Positions 34,147 to 42,071 of a DNA stretch of 52,564 bases are shown here, piece by piece (positions within the stretch are counted from its first letter, which is position 1; the number at the start of each line of letters is the position of its first letter). The stretch is taken from assembly GCA_050742155.1 (NCBI GenBank), contig JBOGFC010000114.1, forward strand, positions 1-52,564, in the 5' to 3' direction. The translations under genes were made by a program, and so were the position numbers. Origin of the DNA: JBOGFC01 sp050742155 (GTDB lineage Bacteria; Actinomycetota; Acidimicrobiia; Spongiisociales; JALYHC01). The notes beneath the pieces were generated by a model. That model was not told the DNA's origin, searched no databases, and worked only from the letters and a program-made list of their open reading frames with translations.

Positions 34147-34593
34147 ATGGCGACGAACAACCTGACCTTGGTCGGCAACCTGGTCGACGATCCCGAGCTG
34201 CGTTTCACGCCCTCCGGGGTGGCGATGGCCCGCATCAGGCTGGCCGTCAACCGCCGCTGGCGGGATCAGCAAGGCGAGTGGCAGGAAGACACCAGCTTCT
34301 TCACCGGCACCTGCTGGCGGGAGCTGGCCGAGCACGTCTCTGAGTCGCTCCAGAAGGGGGATCGGATCATCGTCACCGGTCGCCTGGAGCAGCGTTCCTG
34401 GGAGACCCAGGAAGGAGAGCGCCGCTCGGTGGTGGAGGTGAGCATCGAGGAGGTGGGTCCCAGCCTGCGCTGGGCCACGGCCTCGGTCACCAAGACCCCT
34501 CGCACCGGTGGCGATTGGGGCAATGGGGACGCCAAGGTGCCGGCCGCTCCGGTGGCCCGTGACGACTACGGGCCCGACGAGGCTCCGTTCTAG
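34147..34593 (+). CDS. ssb: Single-stranded DNA-binding protein
   Basis: 148 aa. OB fold (NNLTLVGNLVDDPELRFTPSGVAMARIRLAVNRRW) and the conserved acidic C-terminal tip ending DEAPF that recruits partner proteins. ATG with GAGGGG SD. The intrinsically disordered linker is short compared with mycobacterial SSB. Confidence 0.95.
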   Translation: MATNNLTLVGNLVDDPELRFTPSGVAMARIRLAVNRRWRDQQGEWQEDTSFFTGTCWRELAEHVSESLQKGDRIIVTGRLEQRSWETQEGERRSVVEVSIEEVGPSLRWATASVTKTPRTGGDWGNGDAKVPAAPVARDDYGPDEAPF

Positions 34594-34612
34594 GGGAAGG
34601 AGGGACCAGGAC

Positions 34613-34870
34613 ATGGCACGAGAGAGGCGACGGCGCAGGGAGGCCGCTCCGGGGCGAAGGGTGAGCGCTCGGTCTTGCTACTTCTGTCAGCACGGGGTGA
34701 AGCACGTCGACTACAAGGACGTGGCCCTCCTCCGTAAGTACATGTCGGACCGGGCCAAGATCCGCGCTCGCCGGGTCAGTGGCAACTGCACGCAGCACCA
34801 GCGAGAGGTGGCCCGAGCCATCAAGAACGCCCGGGAGATGGCATTGCTGCCCTACGTCGGCCGCTCTTGA
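34613..34870 (+). CDS. rpsR: 30S ribosomal protein bS18, zinc-binding type
   Basis: 85 aa. Cysteine-containing (C+) form: CYFC near residue 21 and the NCTQHQR segment, matching the zinc-ribbon S18 that is encoded in actinobacterial rpsF operons. ATG 20 bases after ssb with AAGGAGG. Confidence 0.94.
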   Translation: MARERRRRREAAPGRRVSARSCYFCQHGVKHVDYKDVALLRKYMSDRAKIRARRVSGNCTQHQREVARAIKNAREMALLPYVGRS

Positions 34871-34886
34871 GTTCGAGGATCGTTGG

Positions 34887-35333
34887 ATGAAGGTGGTCCT
34901 CATCAAGCCGGTCCCTGAGCTGGGCGGCGAGGGGGACCTGATCGAGGTGGCCGACGGCTATGCCCGGAACTACCTCCTTCCGAAGCGGTTGGCCATCAAG
35001 GCCACCACGGGGTCGGTGCGCCAGGCCGAGCGGGTCCGGCGCGTTCGTGAGGAAGCCGACCGCCGGGCCCGGGAGCAGGCCGACGCGGTGGCCCAGGCGC
35101 TGGCCGGGACGAGGGTGGTGATCGCCGCCCGGGCCGGGGACGAGGGCAAGCTCTTCGGATCGGTCGGGGCGGGGGATGTCGCCGAGGCGATCAGGAGGTT
35201 CACCGGCATCGAGGTCGACCGCCGCACCATCGAATTAGAGGCGCCCATCAAGGAGATCGGGCTGCACGAAGTGACGGTGCGACCGCACCGCGAGGTGGAG
35301 GTTCCGCTCACCCTGGACGTGATTCCGGCATGA
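34887..35333 (+). CDS. rplI: 50S ribosomal protein bL9
   Basis: 148 aa with the L9 N-terminal domain MKVVLIKPVPELGGEGDLIEVADGYARNYLLPKRLAI, long connecting helix and C-terminal domain (KLFGSVGAGDVAEAI). Stop overlaps the dnaB start (ATGA). Confidence 0.96.
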   Translation: MKVVLIKPVPELGGEGDLIEVADGYARNYLLPKRLAIKATTGSVRQAERVRRVREEADRRAREQADAVAQALAGTRVVIAARAGDEGKLFGSVGAGDVAEAIRRFTGIEVDRRTIELEAPIKEIGLHEVTVRPHREVEVPLTLDVIPA

Positions 35334-36682
35334 CCCTCTCGTTGGAAGGCGAGCGATCCCGCACCCGGGTTCCCCCTTCCAACCTGGAAGCCGAGGAGTC
35401 GGTCCTGGGCGCCGTGATGCTCTCGGCCGACGCCGCCAATGAGGTGATCGGAAAGCTCCAGCCGGAGGACTTCTACAAGCCAGCTCACCAGGTGATCTAC
35501 CAGGCCATCGTGGGTCTGTACAACGCCAACCAGCCCATCGATGCCGTCACCGTCTCCGACGCCTTGCGCCGCAGCGAGCAGCTGGAGCGGATGGGCGGCA
35601 TCTCCTCGCTCACGGAGCTGCTCGAGGCCGTCCCCACCGCCACCCACGTGGGCTACTACGCCGACATCGTCGAGGAGCACGCCCTCCGACGGCGGCTGGT
35701 GCGGGCCGGGACGGTGATCGGCGAGCTGGCCTTCGACACCGATACCGAGGTGGATCAAGTCCTCGACCAAGCCGAGCAGACCGTCTTCGGTGTGGCCGAG
35801 CGCCGGGTGGGGGAGGGTCTCATGCCGCTCCGCCCCCTGATTCCCCCCACGCTGGAAGCCATCGAGGAAATCGGCACCCGGGGCTCCGAGCTGGCCGGTC
35901 TGTCGACGGGATTTCGAGATCTGGACCGCAAGCTGGGCGGGCTGCAACCCGCCAACCTGGTGGTGATCGCGGCAAGACCTGCGATGGGCAAGTCCTCGTT
36001 AGCCACCAACATCGCCCACAACGTCGCCAGTCAAGGCAACAGCGTGGCGATCTTCTCGCTGGAGATGAGCGTGCAAGAGCTCGTACAGCGCATGCTGTGC
36101 TCCGTCGCCCGCGTCGATTCCCATAAGCTGAGAACGGGCCAGCTCGGCCCCCTGTGGCAGAAGGTCGTGCAAGCGGCCGGCCAGCTCTATGAGCTTCCTA
36201 TTTTCCTCGACGAGTCCCCGACCTTGACCGCCACCGACATTCGGGCCAAGTGCCGGCGTCTCAAGCGCCAGCACGGGCTTGGGTTGGTATTGGTCGATTA
36301 CCTCCAGCTCATGCAGTCCTCCGGCCGACCGGAGAACCGCCAGCAGGAGATCGCCGAGATCAGTCGCTCGCTGAAGAGCCTCGCCCGGGAGCTGGATGTG
36401 CCGATCATCGCCGTCTCCCAGCTCAACCGAGCTCTGGAGAGCCGGCAGGACAAGCATCCAATGCTCGGTGACCTACGGGAAAGCGGGGAGATCGAGCAAT
36501 CCGCGGACGTCATCCTCTTCATCTATCGCGACGAGTACTACCACCCGGAGAACGTGGAGGCCAAGGGCCTGGCCGAGGTGGACATAGCCAAGCATCGCAA
36601 CGGTGCCACCGGTCGAGTGCAGATGACCTTCCTGGCCGAGTTCACCCTGTTTGCCGATATGGGTCGAGACGTGGCCGCCTAG
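35330..36682 (+). CDS. dnaB: Replicative DNA helicase DnaB
   Basis: 450-aa hexameric helicase. N-terminal domain PPSNLEAEESVLGAVMLS; RecA-like core with Walker A ARPAMGKSSLA, Walker B LVLVDYLQLMQ and DLRESGEIEQSADVILFIYRDEYY. Continuous, with no intein despite DnaB being a frequent intein host. Overlaps rplI by four bases. Confidence 0.97.
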   Translation: MTLSLEGERSRTRVPPSNLEAEESVLGAVMLSADAANEVIGKLQPEDFYKPAHQVIYQAIVGLYNANQPIDAVTVSDALRRSEQLERMGGISSLTELLEAVPTATHVGYYADIVEEHALRRRLVRAGTVIGELAFDTDTEVDQVLDQAEQTVFGVAERRVGEGLMPLRPLIPPTLEAIEEIGTRGSELAGLSTGFRDLDRKLGGLQPANLVVIAARPAMGKSSLATNIAHNVASQGNSVAIFSLEMSVQELVQRMLCSVARVDSHKLRTGQLGPLWQKVVQAAGQLYELPIFLDESPTLTATDIRAKCRRLKRQHGLGLVLVDYLQLMQSSGRPENRQQEIAEISRSLKSLARELDVPIIAVSQLNRALESRQDKHPMLGDLRESGEIEQSADVILFIYRDEYYHPENVEAKGLAEVDIAKHRNGATGRVQMTFLAEFTLFADMGRDVAA

Positions 36683-36701
36683 GCCCCACCTACTCATCGG
36701 G

Positions 36702-36726
36702 GAGGCCCCCTCATAGAGGGGGCCTC
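36702..36726 (+). terminator. Terminator hairpin after dnaB
   Basis: Perfect 11-base stem GAGGCCCCCTC/GAGGGGGCCTC with a three-base loop, 20 bases after the dnaB stop. No strong T-run follows. The rest of the gap to 36916 holds no clear gene; a 34-codon ATG ORF at 36775-36879 with a GGAAGGGG upstream was not accepted. Confidence 0.7.
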
Positions 36727-36916
36727 TCCGTCCTGATCGTCCCGGCGGGAAGAGGCGGAGGAAGGGGAACCTCCATGTCGGGTACCGGGCCGTCAGAGTT
36801 TCGACTTCTATCGGCGGAAGGGGACCAAGCCTTGAGTCATCGTCATCTGGAACCGATCCCTTCCCGGCTTCCGTCCTAACTGCATCCCCGGTCAGGGGAA
36901 CACTGAGGAGGTATAG

Positions 36917-37786
36917 ATGAGGAAGATCTGGGTGGGCCTGTCGGTGTTGGCGCTGGCCGTTCTGGCCTGCTCGCCGGCTACCCGAGGTGGACTGTCGGAC
37001 GAAGCGCCGGCGGCCACCACCGTTCCGGCGGCGGCTCTCGCCGAAGGTGAAGCTACGGAAGCTCGGTCCTTGGATGAGCAGGTGCCATTCCCCGCCGGCG
37101 TCCGGGTGATTCGGGACGCCCGCCTGGAGCTGCGGGTCGAGGAGGGCAGCTTCGAGAAGCAATGGGAGCACCTGCGGGCGATCGCCGCCGATCTGGGCGG
37201 ATACCTGAGCGACGCCAACGTGGGCGTCGAGGAGCGGGGTGAGGACCGCTACGCCTTCGGCACCGCCACCCTGCGCATTCCCGCCGACCGCTTCGAGGAT
37301 GCCCTGGCCCGGTTCGGAGCGCTGGGCGAGCGGATCTCTCTCAACGTCACCAGCCAGGACGTGAGCGAGGAGTACGTGGACCTGGAGGCCCGGCTGCGGC
37401 ACTGGACGGCCATGGAGGGATTCCACCTGGAGCTCCTGGACAGGGCCACCACGGTGGAGGAGGCCCTCAAGGTGCAGGCCCAGCTCCAGCAGATCCAGCT
37501 CACCATCGAGCAGCTGGAGGGGAGGATCCGCTACCTGGACTCCCGCACCACCTTCGCCACCATCTCGGTCTTCATCACCGAGGTGCCCGGGCCGGTGGTG
37601 GTCGAGCCGCTCTCTGAGCAGAGCGAGCTGGCCCAGGCCTTCGACCAGGCGGGACGGGTGCTGATGGCCACCTTCGGGTTCCTCATCGTGGCAGCGGCGG
37701 CCGTCTTTCCGCTGGCCCTCCTTGGAGGGGTGGCCTACCTGCTCTGGAGGCTGGGCCGCCGACTGGCTCCGAGGCCCGGCGCTTAG
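36917..37786 (+). CDS. DUF4349 lipoprotein
   Basis: 289 aa. Lipoprotein signal (lipobox AVLAC, Cys18), then DUF4349 hallmarks: RDARLELRVEEGSFEK, LGGYLSDANV, ATLRIPADRFEDAL, VTSQDVSEEYVDLEARL, a coiled-coil region, LDSRTTFATISV, and a C-terminal transmembrane helix (about 255-280). Function unknown. ATG with GAGGAGG SD. Confidence 0.88.
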   Translation: MRKIWVGLSVLALAVLACSPATRGGLSDEAPAATTVPAAALAEGEATEARSLDEQVPFPAGVRVIRDARLELRVEEGSFEKQWEHLRAIAADLGGYLSDANVGVEERGEDRYAFGTATLRIPADRFEDALARFGALGERISLNVTSQDVSEEYVDLEARLRHWTAMEGFHLELLDRATTVEEALKVQAQLQQIQLTIEQLEGRIRYLDSRTTFATISVFITEVPGPVVVEPLSEQSELAQAFDQAGRVLMATFGFLIVAAAAVFPLALLGGVAYLLWRLGRRLAPRPGA

Positions 37787-37862
37787 CGGTGAGCAGGGCG
37801 GCCGCGGCTTCGATTCCTTCGGTAGGGTTCGAGGCGAACATCACCCAGAGAAAGAGAAAGCC

Positions 37863-38711
37863 ATGTGTGCTCCTGCGGCCGCCGTCCGACCTCACGACCA
37901 TGCCACCGACGACCGAGGTTTGGTGACCCGGCGGAGGTTCCTCCAATCCGGGGCCGCCCTCACGGCCGGGGCGGCGATCGCCGCGGCAGCTCCGGCTCTT
38001 CCCGCCGCCGCCTTTCCGAAGGCAGCGCGCCGCACCGCCGACCTGACCCATCGACTGGTGAAGGCCTTCCCCTCCTTCTTCGGGCCGCAGGCGGTCTTCG
38101 ACAAGGTCCTCACCGATTTCGACACGGCCGGGTTCTTCTCGAAGGAGTGGACCCTCGTGGAACACATCGGCACCCACGTCGATACCCCCGGCCACTTCGA
38201 CGAGGGCAACCGTCTGGTCGATGACCTGGTCCTCTCCGATCTCGTGGCGCCGATCGTGGTGGTCGATATCAGAGCCAAAGCCAGGCGGGACCCGAACGCG
38301 ATGGTGGAGCCCGACGATCTGGTGTCCTTCGAGCGGCGTCACGGGCGGATCCCGGAACGGGCGCTGGTGTGCATGGACTCGGGATGGGCCGGCAAAGTCG
38401 GCGACGGCGACGCCTTCCGGGGCGGAGCCGGGTTCCCCGACTTGAACTTCCCCGGCTTCTCCATCGATGCCACAGACTGGCTGGTTGCCAAGCGGAACCC
38501 GGTGGGCATCGGCGTCGACACGATGAGCCTCGACCCGGGTAACTCGGCCGACTTCGCGGTCCATTTCGGGTTTCTGGCCACCGGGAGGTACGGCATCGAG
38601 AGTCTGGCCAACCTCGATCGGATCCCTCCCCGGGGCGCCCTCGGATTCGTGGGCCCGGTACCGTGGGAGGACGGCTCCGGCGCCCCGTGCCGGGTCATCG
38701 CCACCTGGTGA
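37863..38711 (+). CDS. Tat-exported cyclase family (kynurenine formamidase-like) hydrolase
   Basis: 282 aa. Twin-arginine signal TRRRFLQSGAAL (residues 22-33) followed by an Ala-rich hydrophobic stretch, then a cyclase/PF04199 domain with the metal motif EHIGTHVDTPGHF and a downstream IGVDTMSLDPG. Family members hydrolyse formylkynurenine, isatin or lactones; the substrate here is unknown. Confidence 0.85.
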   Translation: MCAPAAAVRPHDHATDDRGLVTRRRFLQSGAALTAGAAIAAAAPALPAAAFPKAARRTADLTHRLVKAFPSFFGPQAVFDKVLTDFDTAGFFSKEWTLVEHIGTHVDTPGHFDEGNRLVDDLVLSDLVAPIVVVDIRAKARRDPNAMVEPDDLVSFERRHGRIPERALVCMDSGWAGKVGDGDAFRGGAGFPDLNFPGFSIDATDWLVAKRNPVGIGVDTMSLDPGNSADFAVHFGFLATGRYGIESLANLDRIPPRGALGFVGPVPWEDGSGAPCRVIATW

Positions 38712-38772
38712 GGGCACGCGTCGGGCTCGGCGGAAGGCGACCCCATTCGACGGCAGGATCCCGCCCTCCCCC

Positions 38773-39180
38773 TCACTCCATCAGCTTGAAGTCCAGATCC
38801 AGCTTCCGGTACGAGCCGGCCGCCCGCCGGTCTCGGGTCATCAGGCGAGCCCCCGCCTCAGCTGCGGTGAGTCCGACCAGGCCGTCGTAGACCGCTCCGC
38901 CTTGGATGTCGGCCGCGACACAGCGGCCCACGATGTCGCGCGAGAGCTGAGCGGAGGGCACCAGCATGCCGGTGGGGAGGAACCACCGGGTGAGGAACTC
39001 GAGCACCACATGGGGGGGCGCCCGATGAGGTGGAGGCATCCGGGTGAGCACCGAGAAGGCCTCAACCGCCACATGGGCGGGAATGACCGCACCCTCACCG
39101 AGCACGACCAGGGCTGACCGGTGGGCGGTGTGCCAGGTGGCGAAGGCGGAGACCACCAAGCTCGTGTCGGCGGCGATCAC
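38773..39180 (-). CDS. vapC: PIN-domain toxin (VapC family)
   Basis: 135 aa with the PIN acidic residues: Asp5 (AADTSLVV), Glu in VAVEAFSVLTRM, and the Asp residues in YDGLVGLTAAEA and LMTRDRRA. Likely ribonuclease. GTG start overlaps the antitoxin stop (GTGA), the usual antitoxin-first order. Confidence 0.85.
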   Translation of the reverse strand: MIAADTSLVVSAFATWHTAHRSALVVLGEGAVIPAHVAVEAFSVLTRMPPPHRAPPHVVLEFLTRWFLPTGMLVPSAQLSRDIVGRCVAADIQGGAVYDGLVGLTAAEAGARLMTRDRRAAGSYRKLDLDFKLME

Positions 39181-39422
39181 CGCCGGGTCTGCTCGAGGAG
39201 GTCCCGCACCATCTCATCCGTCAGGGGCGGCAGTTCGCGCTCGGGAACCGCCACAGGGCCCGATTCCGCCTCCACGAGCCACATCGGGGTGGGCCCCGGG
39301 CGGATCTCGATCTGCCCATCGCGCTCCACTACCTCGAGGTCCTCTCCTCCTTTCAGCCCCAGGCGTTCCCGGATCGGCTTGGGGATGACGAGGCGGCCCG
39401 CCTTGTCTATGGTAGTTCTCAT
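39177..39422 (-). CDS. vapB: AbrB/MazE-type antitoxin (VapB)
   Basis: 81 aa: N-terminal SpoVT/AbrB swapped-hairpin (MRTTIDKAGRLVIPKPIRERLGL) and a C-terminal tail (LTDEMVRDLLEQTRR) expected to wrap the toxin. No SD; TAGATT lies eight bases before the ATG. An inverted repeat spans the start codon. Confidence 0.85.
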   Translation of the reverse strand: MRTTIDKAGRLVIPKPIRERLGLKGGEDLEVVERDGQIEIRPGPTPMWLVEAESGPVAVPERELPPLTDEMVRDLLEQTRR

Positions 39423-39440
39423 GGGGCAAAATCTACCATA
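39408..39440. promoter_or_regulatory. Candidate VapBC operator
   Basis: Perfect 8-base arms TATGGTAG (39408-39415) and CTACCATA (39433-39440), 17-base spacer, spanning the vapB start codon and its -10-like box. Typical size and place for autoregulation by an AbrB-type antitoxin. Confidence 0.6.
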
Positions 39441-39483
39441 AGGATCAGGTTCAACCGGCATCGAACCCGGCCAAGCAGGAGAA

Positions 39484-40255
39484 CTACAACACCGCCTCCG
39501 CCAGGCGCGACACCGCCTCCGGGCCGCGTTCCTCGTGGAGGACCACCACGACTCGCCTGCAGCCGGCCTCCTCGAGAGCGTCGAGATGAGCGCGGAGCCC
39601 GCTCCGCCCGATCGAGGCGGCGAAGACCTGGGCCTCCTTGAGGATTGGGTCCCGGCGTCCGATGTCATCGCAAGTCCGATCGAGACGGCCGGCCCGCTCG
39701 GCGAACCGGGCCGGTTCCCCCCCGAAGCCGTTCCAGACGTGGGCGTGGCGGGCTGCCACCTCGAGAACCCGGTCGCTCTCTCCGCCCACGATGAGGGACG
39801 GCGGGTCGATGGCGAGTGGTCCCAATGAGGCGTCGAAGAGGCCCAGCTCGTCGTCGGTGACGTCCTCGCCCCGCCACAATGCGGGAAGCACCCGGCAGCA
39901 AGCCTCCAACCGGGCCACCCGCTGAGTGAACGGGGGAAACGGGATGCCGGTGACCTGGTGGTCCTCTCGGGCGAAGCCCGAGCCGGTCCCGAGGCCCACC
40001 TGGAGCCTTCCCCGGCTGGCGGCCTGGGCCACCGCCAGCTGGCCGGCCAAGAGGAAGGGATGGCGGAGCGAGCAGTTGAGCACATGTACGGCCAAGCTGA
40101 TTCGCTCGGTCTCCCTCGCCATGCTGGCGAGCAGGGTGGGGGCGTCCCAAGCGGGCCCGTCCCCCGAAGCGCTCCGGCTTCCTCGGCGGCCCGCCACGAG
40201 GCGATCAGCTCGGCGAAGCTCCAGCCCGACTGCCCGGGCTTGACCCCGATCTCAC
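39484..40255 (-). pseudogene. Decayed luciferase-like (LLM, F420-dependent type) oxidoreductase
   Basis: The body reads as an LLM-family protein (ETERISLAVHVLNCSLRHPF, GRLQVGLGTGSG, PSLIVGGESDRVLEVAARHA) but only from frame 0 after about 40200. The N-terminal piece GVKPGQSGWSFAELIASWRAAEEAG is in a different frame, and the natural start (GTG at 40255 in a GTGA overlap with dcd) is in the third frame. The usual FDSVWVFDH-type segment is also missing. So two net one-base losses plus a deletion, or sequencing errors. Confidence 0.7.
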
Positions 40256-41277
40256 TCGGAGTGGAAATTCTCGAAGTAGCGCGACGGGGTGGGCCCTTCC
40301 TGCCCCTGATATTTCGACGCGAGCTCGGCGGAGCCATAGGGCCGCTCGGCCGGAGAGGACATCCGAAAGACGCACAGCTGGCCGATCTTCATGCCCGGGT
40401 AGATGGTGATCGGCAAGTTGGCGACGTTGGAGAGCTCCAGGGTCAGGTACCCGCTCCAGCCGGCGTCGACGAAGCCGGCGGTGTTGGAGACGAACACTCC
40501 ACCGTCTCCCGCCACGAAGTTCTCGATCTTCTTTCCGTTCGGACGAACCTCCAGATCAAAGATCGGCTCCCACCTCCCGGTATCCCGAACCTGGTCGATT
40601 CGATCCCAGGCCACGCTGGCTGGTGTTGAAACCGCAACGGGGGTTCCGGAAGCCAGCTGGGCCGTGCGGATCGTGCGGACATGTCCGTCCCCGTTCCCGG
40701 TGAACAGGTTGTGTCCCGCCGTTACGTGGATTCTGCGACCAGATCCGAGCACCACCTCGAAGATGTGGTCGGGCGGCCCTTCGTACCAGCCGGTCACGTC
40801 GTGATATCCGATCCTCAGAGTCTCTGGATCGAAAGCGACCACCTGCCCTTTGAGACGCTTCTGGACGATCTCGGCGATCGGTCGAGGCTGCAGCTCTGTG
40901 CCGGAAGCGAAGAGCACGGGCTCGCTCCCCGGCAGGCTGGAGTGGATGAGCAGACCCAGACGACCCAGAGAGCTCTTCCCCTCCAGCCTCGCCACGAGGT
41001 CGTCGGGCAGGGTGATCTTCTCGAAGGTGCTGCCCAAGACGAACTCGCCGGGGTGCAGGATGAAGGGCTCCTCTTCGGTGGCCTCCACCAGCTCGGTGAG
41101 GCCCTCCATGGGCTGGCGGACGTCGATGTACGGGTAGCGACTGTTGGCGAAGACTCGGAACTGACTCCCTACCCGCAGGTCGATGCTCGAGGGTTGGACG
41201 GCTTCGGCATCCATCGGCTCGACGCGAATCCGGCCCGCTGCCAACTCGCGGCGCAGGTCCCGATCGGAGAGGATCAC
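40252..41277 (-). CDS. dcd: dCTP deaminase interrupted by an intein
   Basis: 341-aa precursor. Exteins 1-113 and 266-341 join to a 189-aa dCTP deaminase close to the mycobacterial bifunctional type: EGKSSLGRLGLLIHS then TAGFVDAGWSGYLTLELSN and SKYQGQEGPTPSR. Ser102, Arg106 and the catalytic Glu281 are thereby on opposite sides of the intein, so the enzyme should work only after splicing. Makes dUTP/dUMP from dCTP for thymidylate synthesis. Start ATG with weak SD; stop is coupled to a decayed oxidoreductase. Confidence 0.9.
   Translation of the reverse strand: MILSDRDLRRELAAGRIRVEPMDAEAVQPSSIDLRVGSQFRVFANSRYPYIDVRQPMEGLTELVEATEEEPFILHPGEFVLGSTFEKITLPDDLVARLEGKSSLGRLGLLIHSSLPGSEPVLFASGTELQPRPIAEIVQKRLKGQVVAFDPETLRIGYHDVTGWYEGPPDHIFEVVLGSGRRIHVTAGHNLFTGNGDGHVRTIRTAQLASGTPVAVSTPASVAWDRIDQVRDTGRWEPIFDLEVRPNGKKIENFVAGDGGVFVSNTAGFVDAGWSGYLTLELSNVANLPITIYPGMKIGQLCVFRMSSPAERPYGSAELASKYQGQEGPTPSRYFENFHSE
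40483..40938 (-). other. Mini-intein in dcd (residues 114-265)
   Basis: 152-residue protein intron with no homing endonuclease. Block A SLPGSEPVLFASG with Ser1; block B GRRIHVTAGHN with the TxxH motif; block F FDLEVRPNGKKIENFVAG; block G GVFVSN with terminal Asn265 and Thr266 as the +1 residue. The usual penultimate His is Ser264. Host insertion is LLIHS|TAGFVDAG. Also part of dcd coding sequence. Confidence 0.88.
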
Positions 41278-41319
41278 ATCATCGATGCTAAGCGCGGCCT
41301 ATGAGAGACCGGGAACCCG

Positions 41320-41390
41320 AGCGGATGAGGGGAATCGAACCCCCATTCCAAGCTTGGGAAGCTCGTGTTCTGCCATTGAACTACATCCGC
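41320..41390 (-). tRNA. tRNA-Gly (anticodon CCC)
   Basis: Complete cloverleaf on the minus strand: acceptor GCGGATG/CATCCGC, D-arm GTTC/GAAC, anticodon arm CGAGC-TTCCCAA-GCTTG (anticodon CCC), T-arm GGGGG-TTCGATT-CCCCT (last pair G-U). The discriminator is U (41320) and CCA is not encoded. Sits between dcd and a small membrane gene. Confidence 0.97.
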
Positions 41391-41414
41391 AGACCTGGAG
41401 GATGGTACCAGGGG

Positions 41415-41636
41415 TCAACCTCCCGCTACCAGGCTCACCGCCCCCCAGATGGTCATCAATCCCCCCACCACCAGCAGGAACGCCACCCGCCCGGGGCGGA
41501 AGGGACCCACGGCCCGGGCTGGGGGGCGGCCCCGGCGGTGATGCCAGAGAGCCAGCGCGTTCCCGAGCAGCAGGGCGGCGCCGATGGCCAGCACCAGCTC
41601 GGCGAAGAGGCTTTCCAGCCCGAAGATGTCCGGCAC
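41415..41636 (-). CDS. Small two-helix membrane protein
   Basis: 73 aa, two hydrophobic segments (about 8-30 and 50-70) with a basic loop. No family assigned. GTG start 13 bases downstream of the cupin gene, so probably co-transcribed with it. Confidence 0.6.
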   Translation of the reverse strand: MPDIFGLESLFAELVLAIGAALLLGNALALWHHRRGRPPARAVGPFRPGRVAFLLVVGGLMTIWGAVSLVAGG

Positions 41637-41648
41637 CTCGACGTCGGC

Positions 41649-42032
41649 TCAGCCGTCCGGGCCGGAGACGTTGAAGACCGGCTCTCCGCTCCCCACCCGG
41701 AACAGGACGATCACCGACTCCTCCCCGGCCAGATTGGACTCGCGGTGGATGACACGGCTGGGAACATGGAGGAAGTCTCCCGTGGTCGCCTCGACCATCT
41801 CCTGGCCACCCTCTCCGAACTCGATCCGGCCTCTGCCCGACGCCACGAAGGCATAGGTGTCGTAGTCGCCGTGGTGATGCCAGCCGGAGACCATGCCCGG
41901 GGCGGTCCTCACCATCCCCACCCACAACCCATCCGCCGACACGGCCTCCTCCCGGGTCATGCCGACGGTCTGCCCATCAGGGAGGATGAGCAGCTGGTCG
42001 GCCCGGACCACCCGAACGATCCTTCGGTCCAC
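41649..42032 (-). CDS. Cupin domain protein
   Basis: 127 aa single cupin: motif 1 GWHHHGDYDTYAFVASGRGRIEFG with the metal-binding histidines, motif 2 GDFLHVPSRVIHRE. Substrate unknown; could be a dioxygenase-like or sensor protein. GTG start inferred; divergent from the CDF transporter. Confidence 0.82.
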   Translation of the reverse strand: MDRRIVRVVRADQLLILPDGQTVGMTREEAVSADGLWVGMVRTAPGMVSGWHHHGDYDTYAFVASGRGRIEFGEGGQEMVEATTGDFLHVPSRVIHRESNLAGEESVIVLFRVGSGEPVFNVSGPDG

Positions 42033-42071
42033 GAGGGCCAGGCTATCAGCGACCGTTCTTAGAATTGCTCG

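Noticed and set aside
36775..36879. 34-codon ATG ORF with purine-rich upstream, between dnaB and the DUF4349 gene
   Set aside because: No recognisable composition or motif; likely chance.
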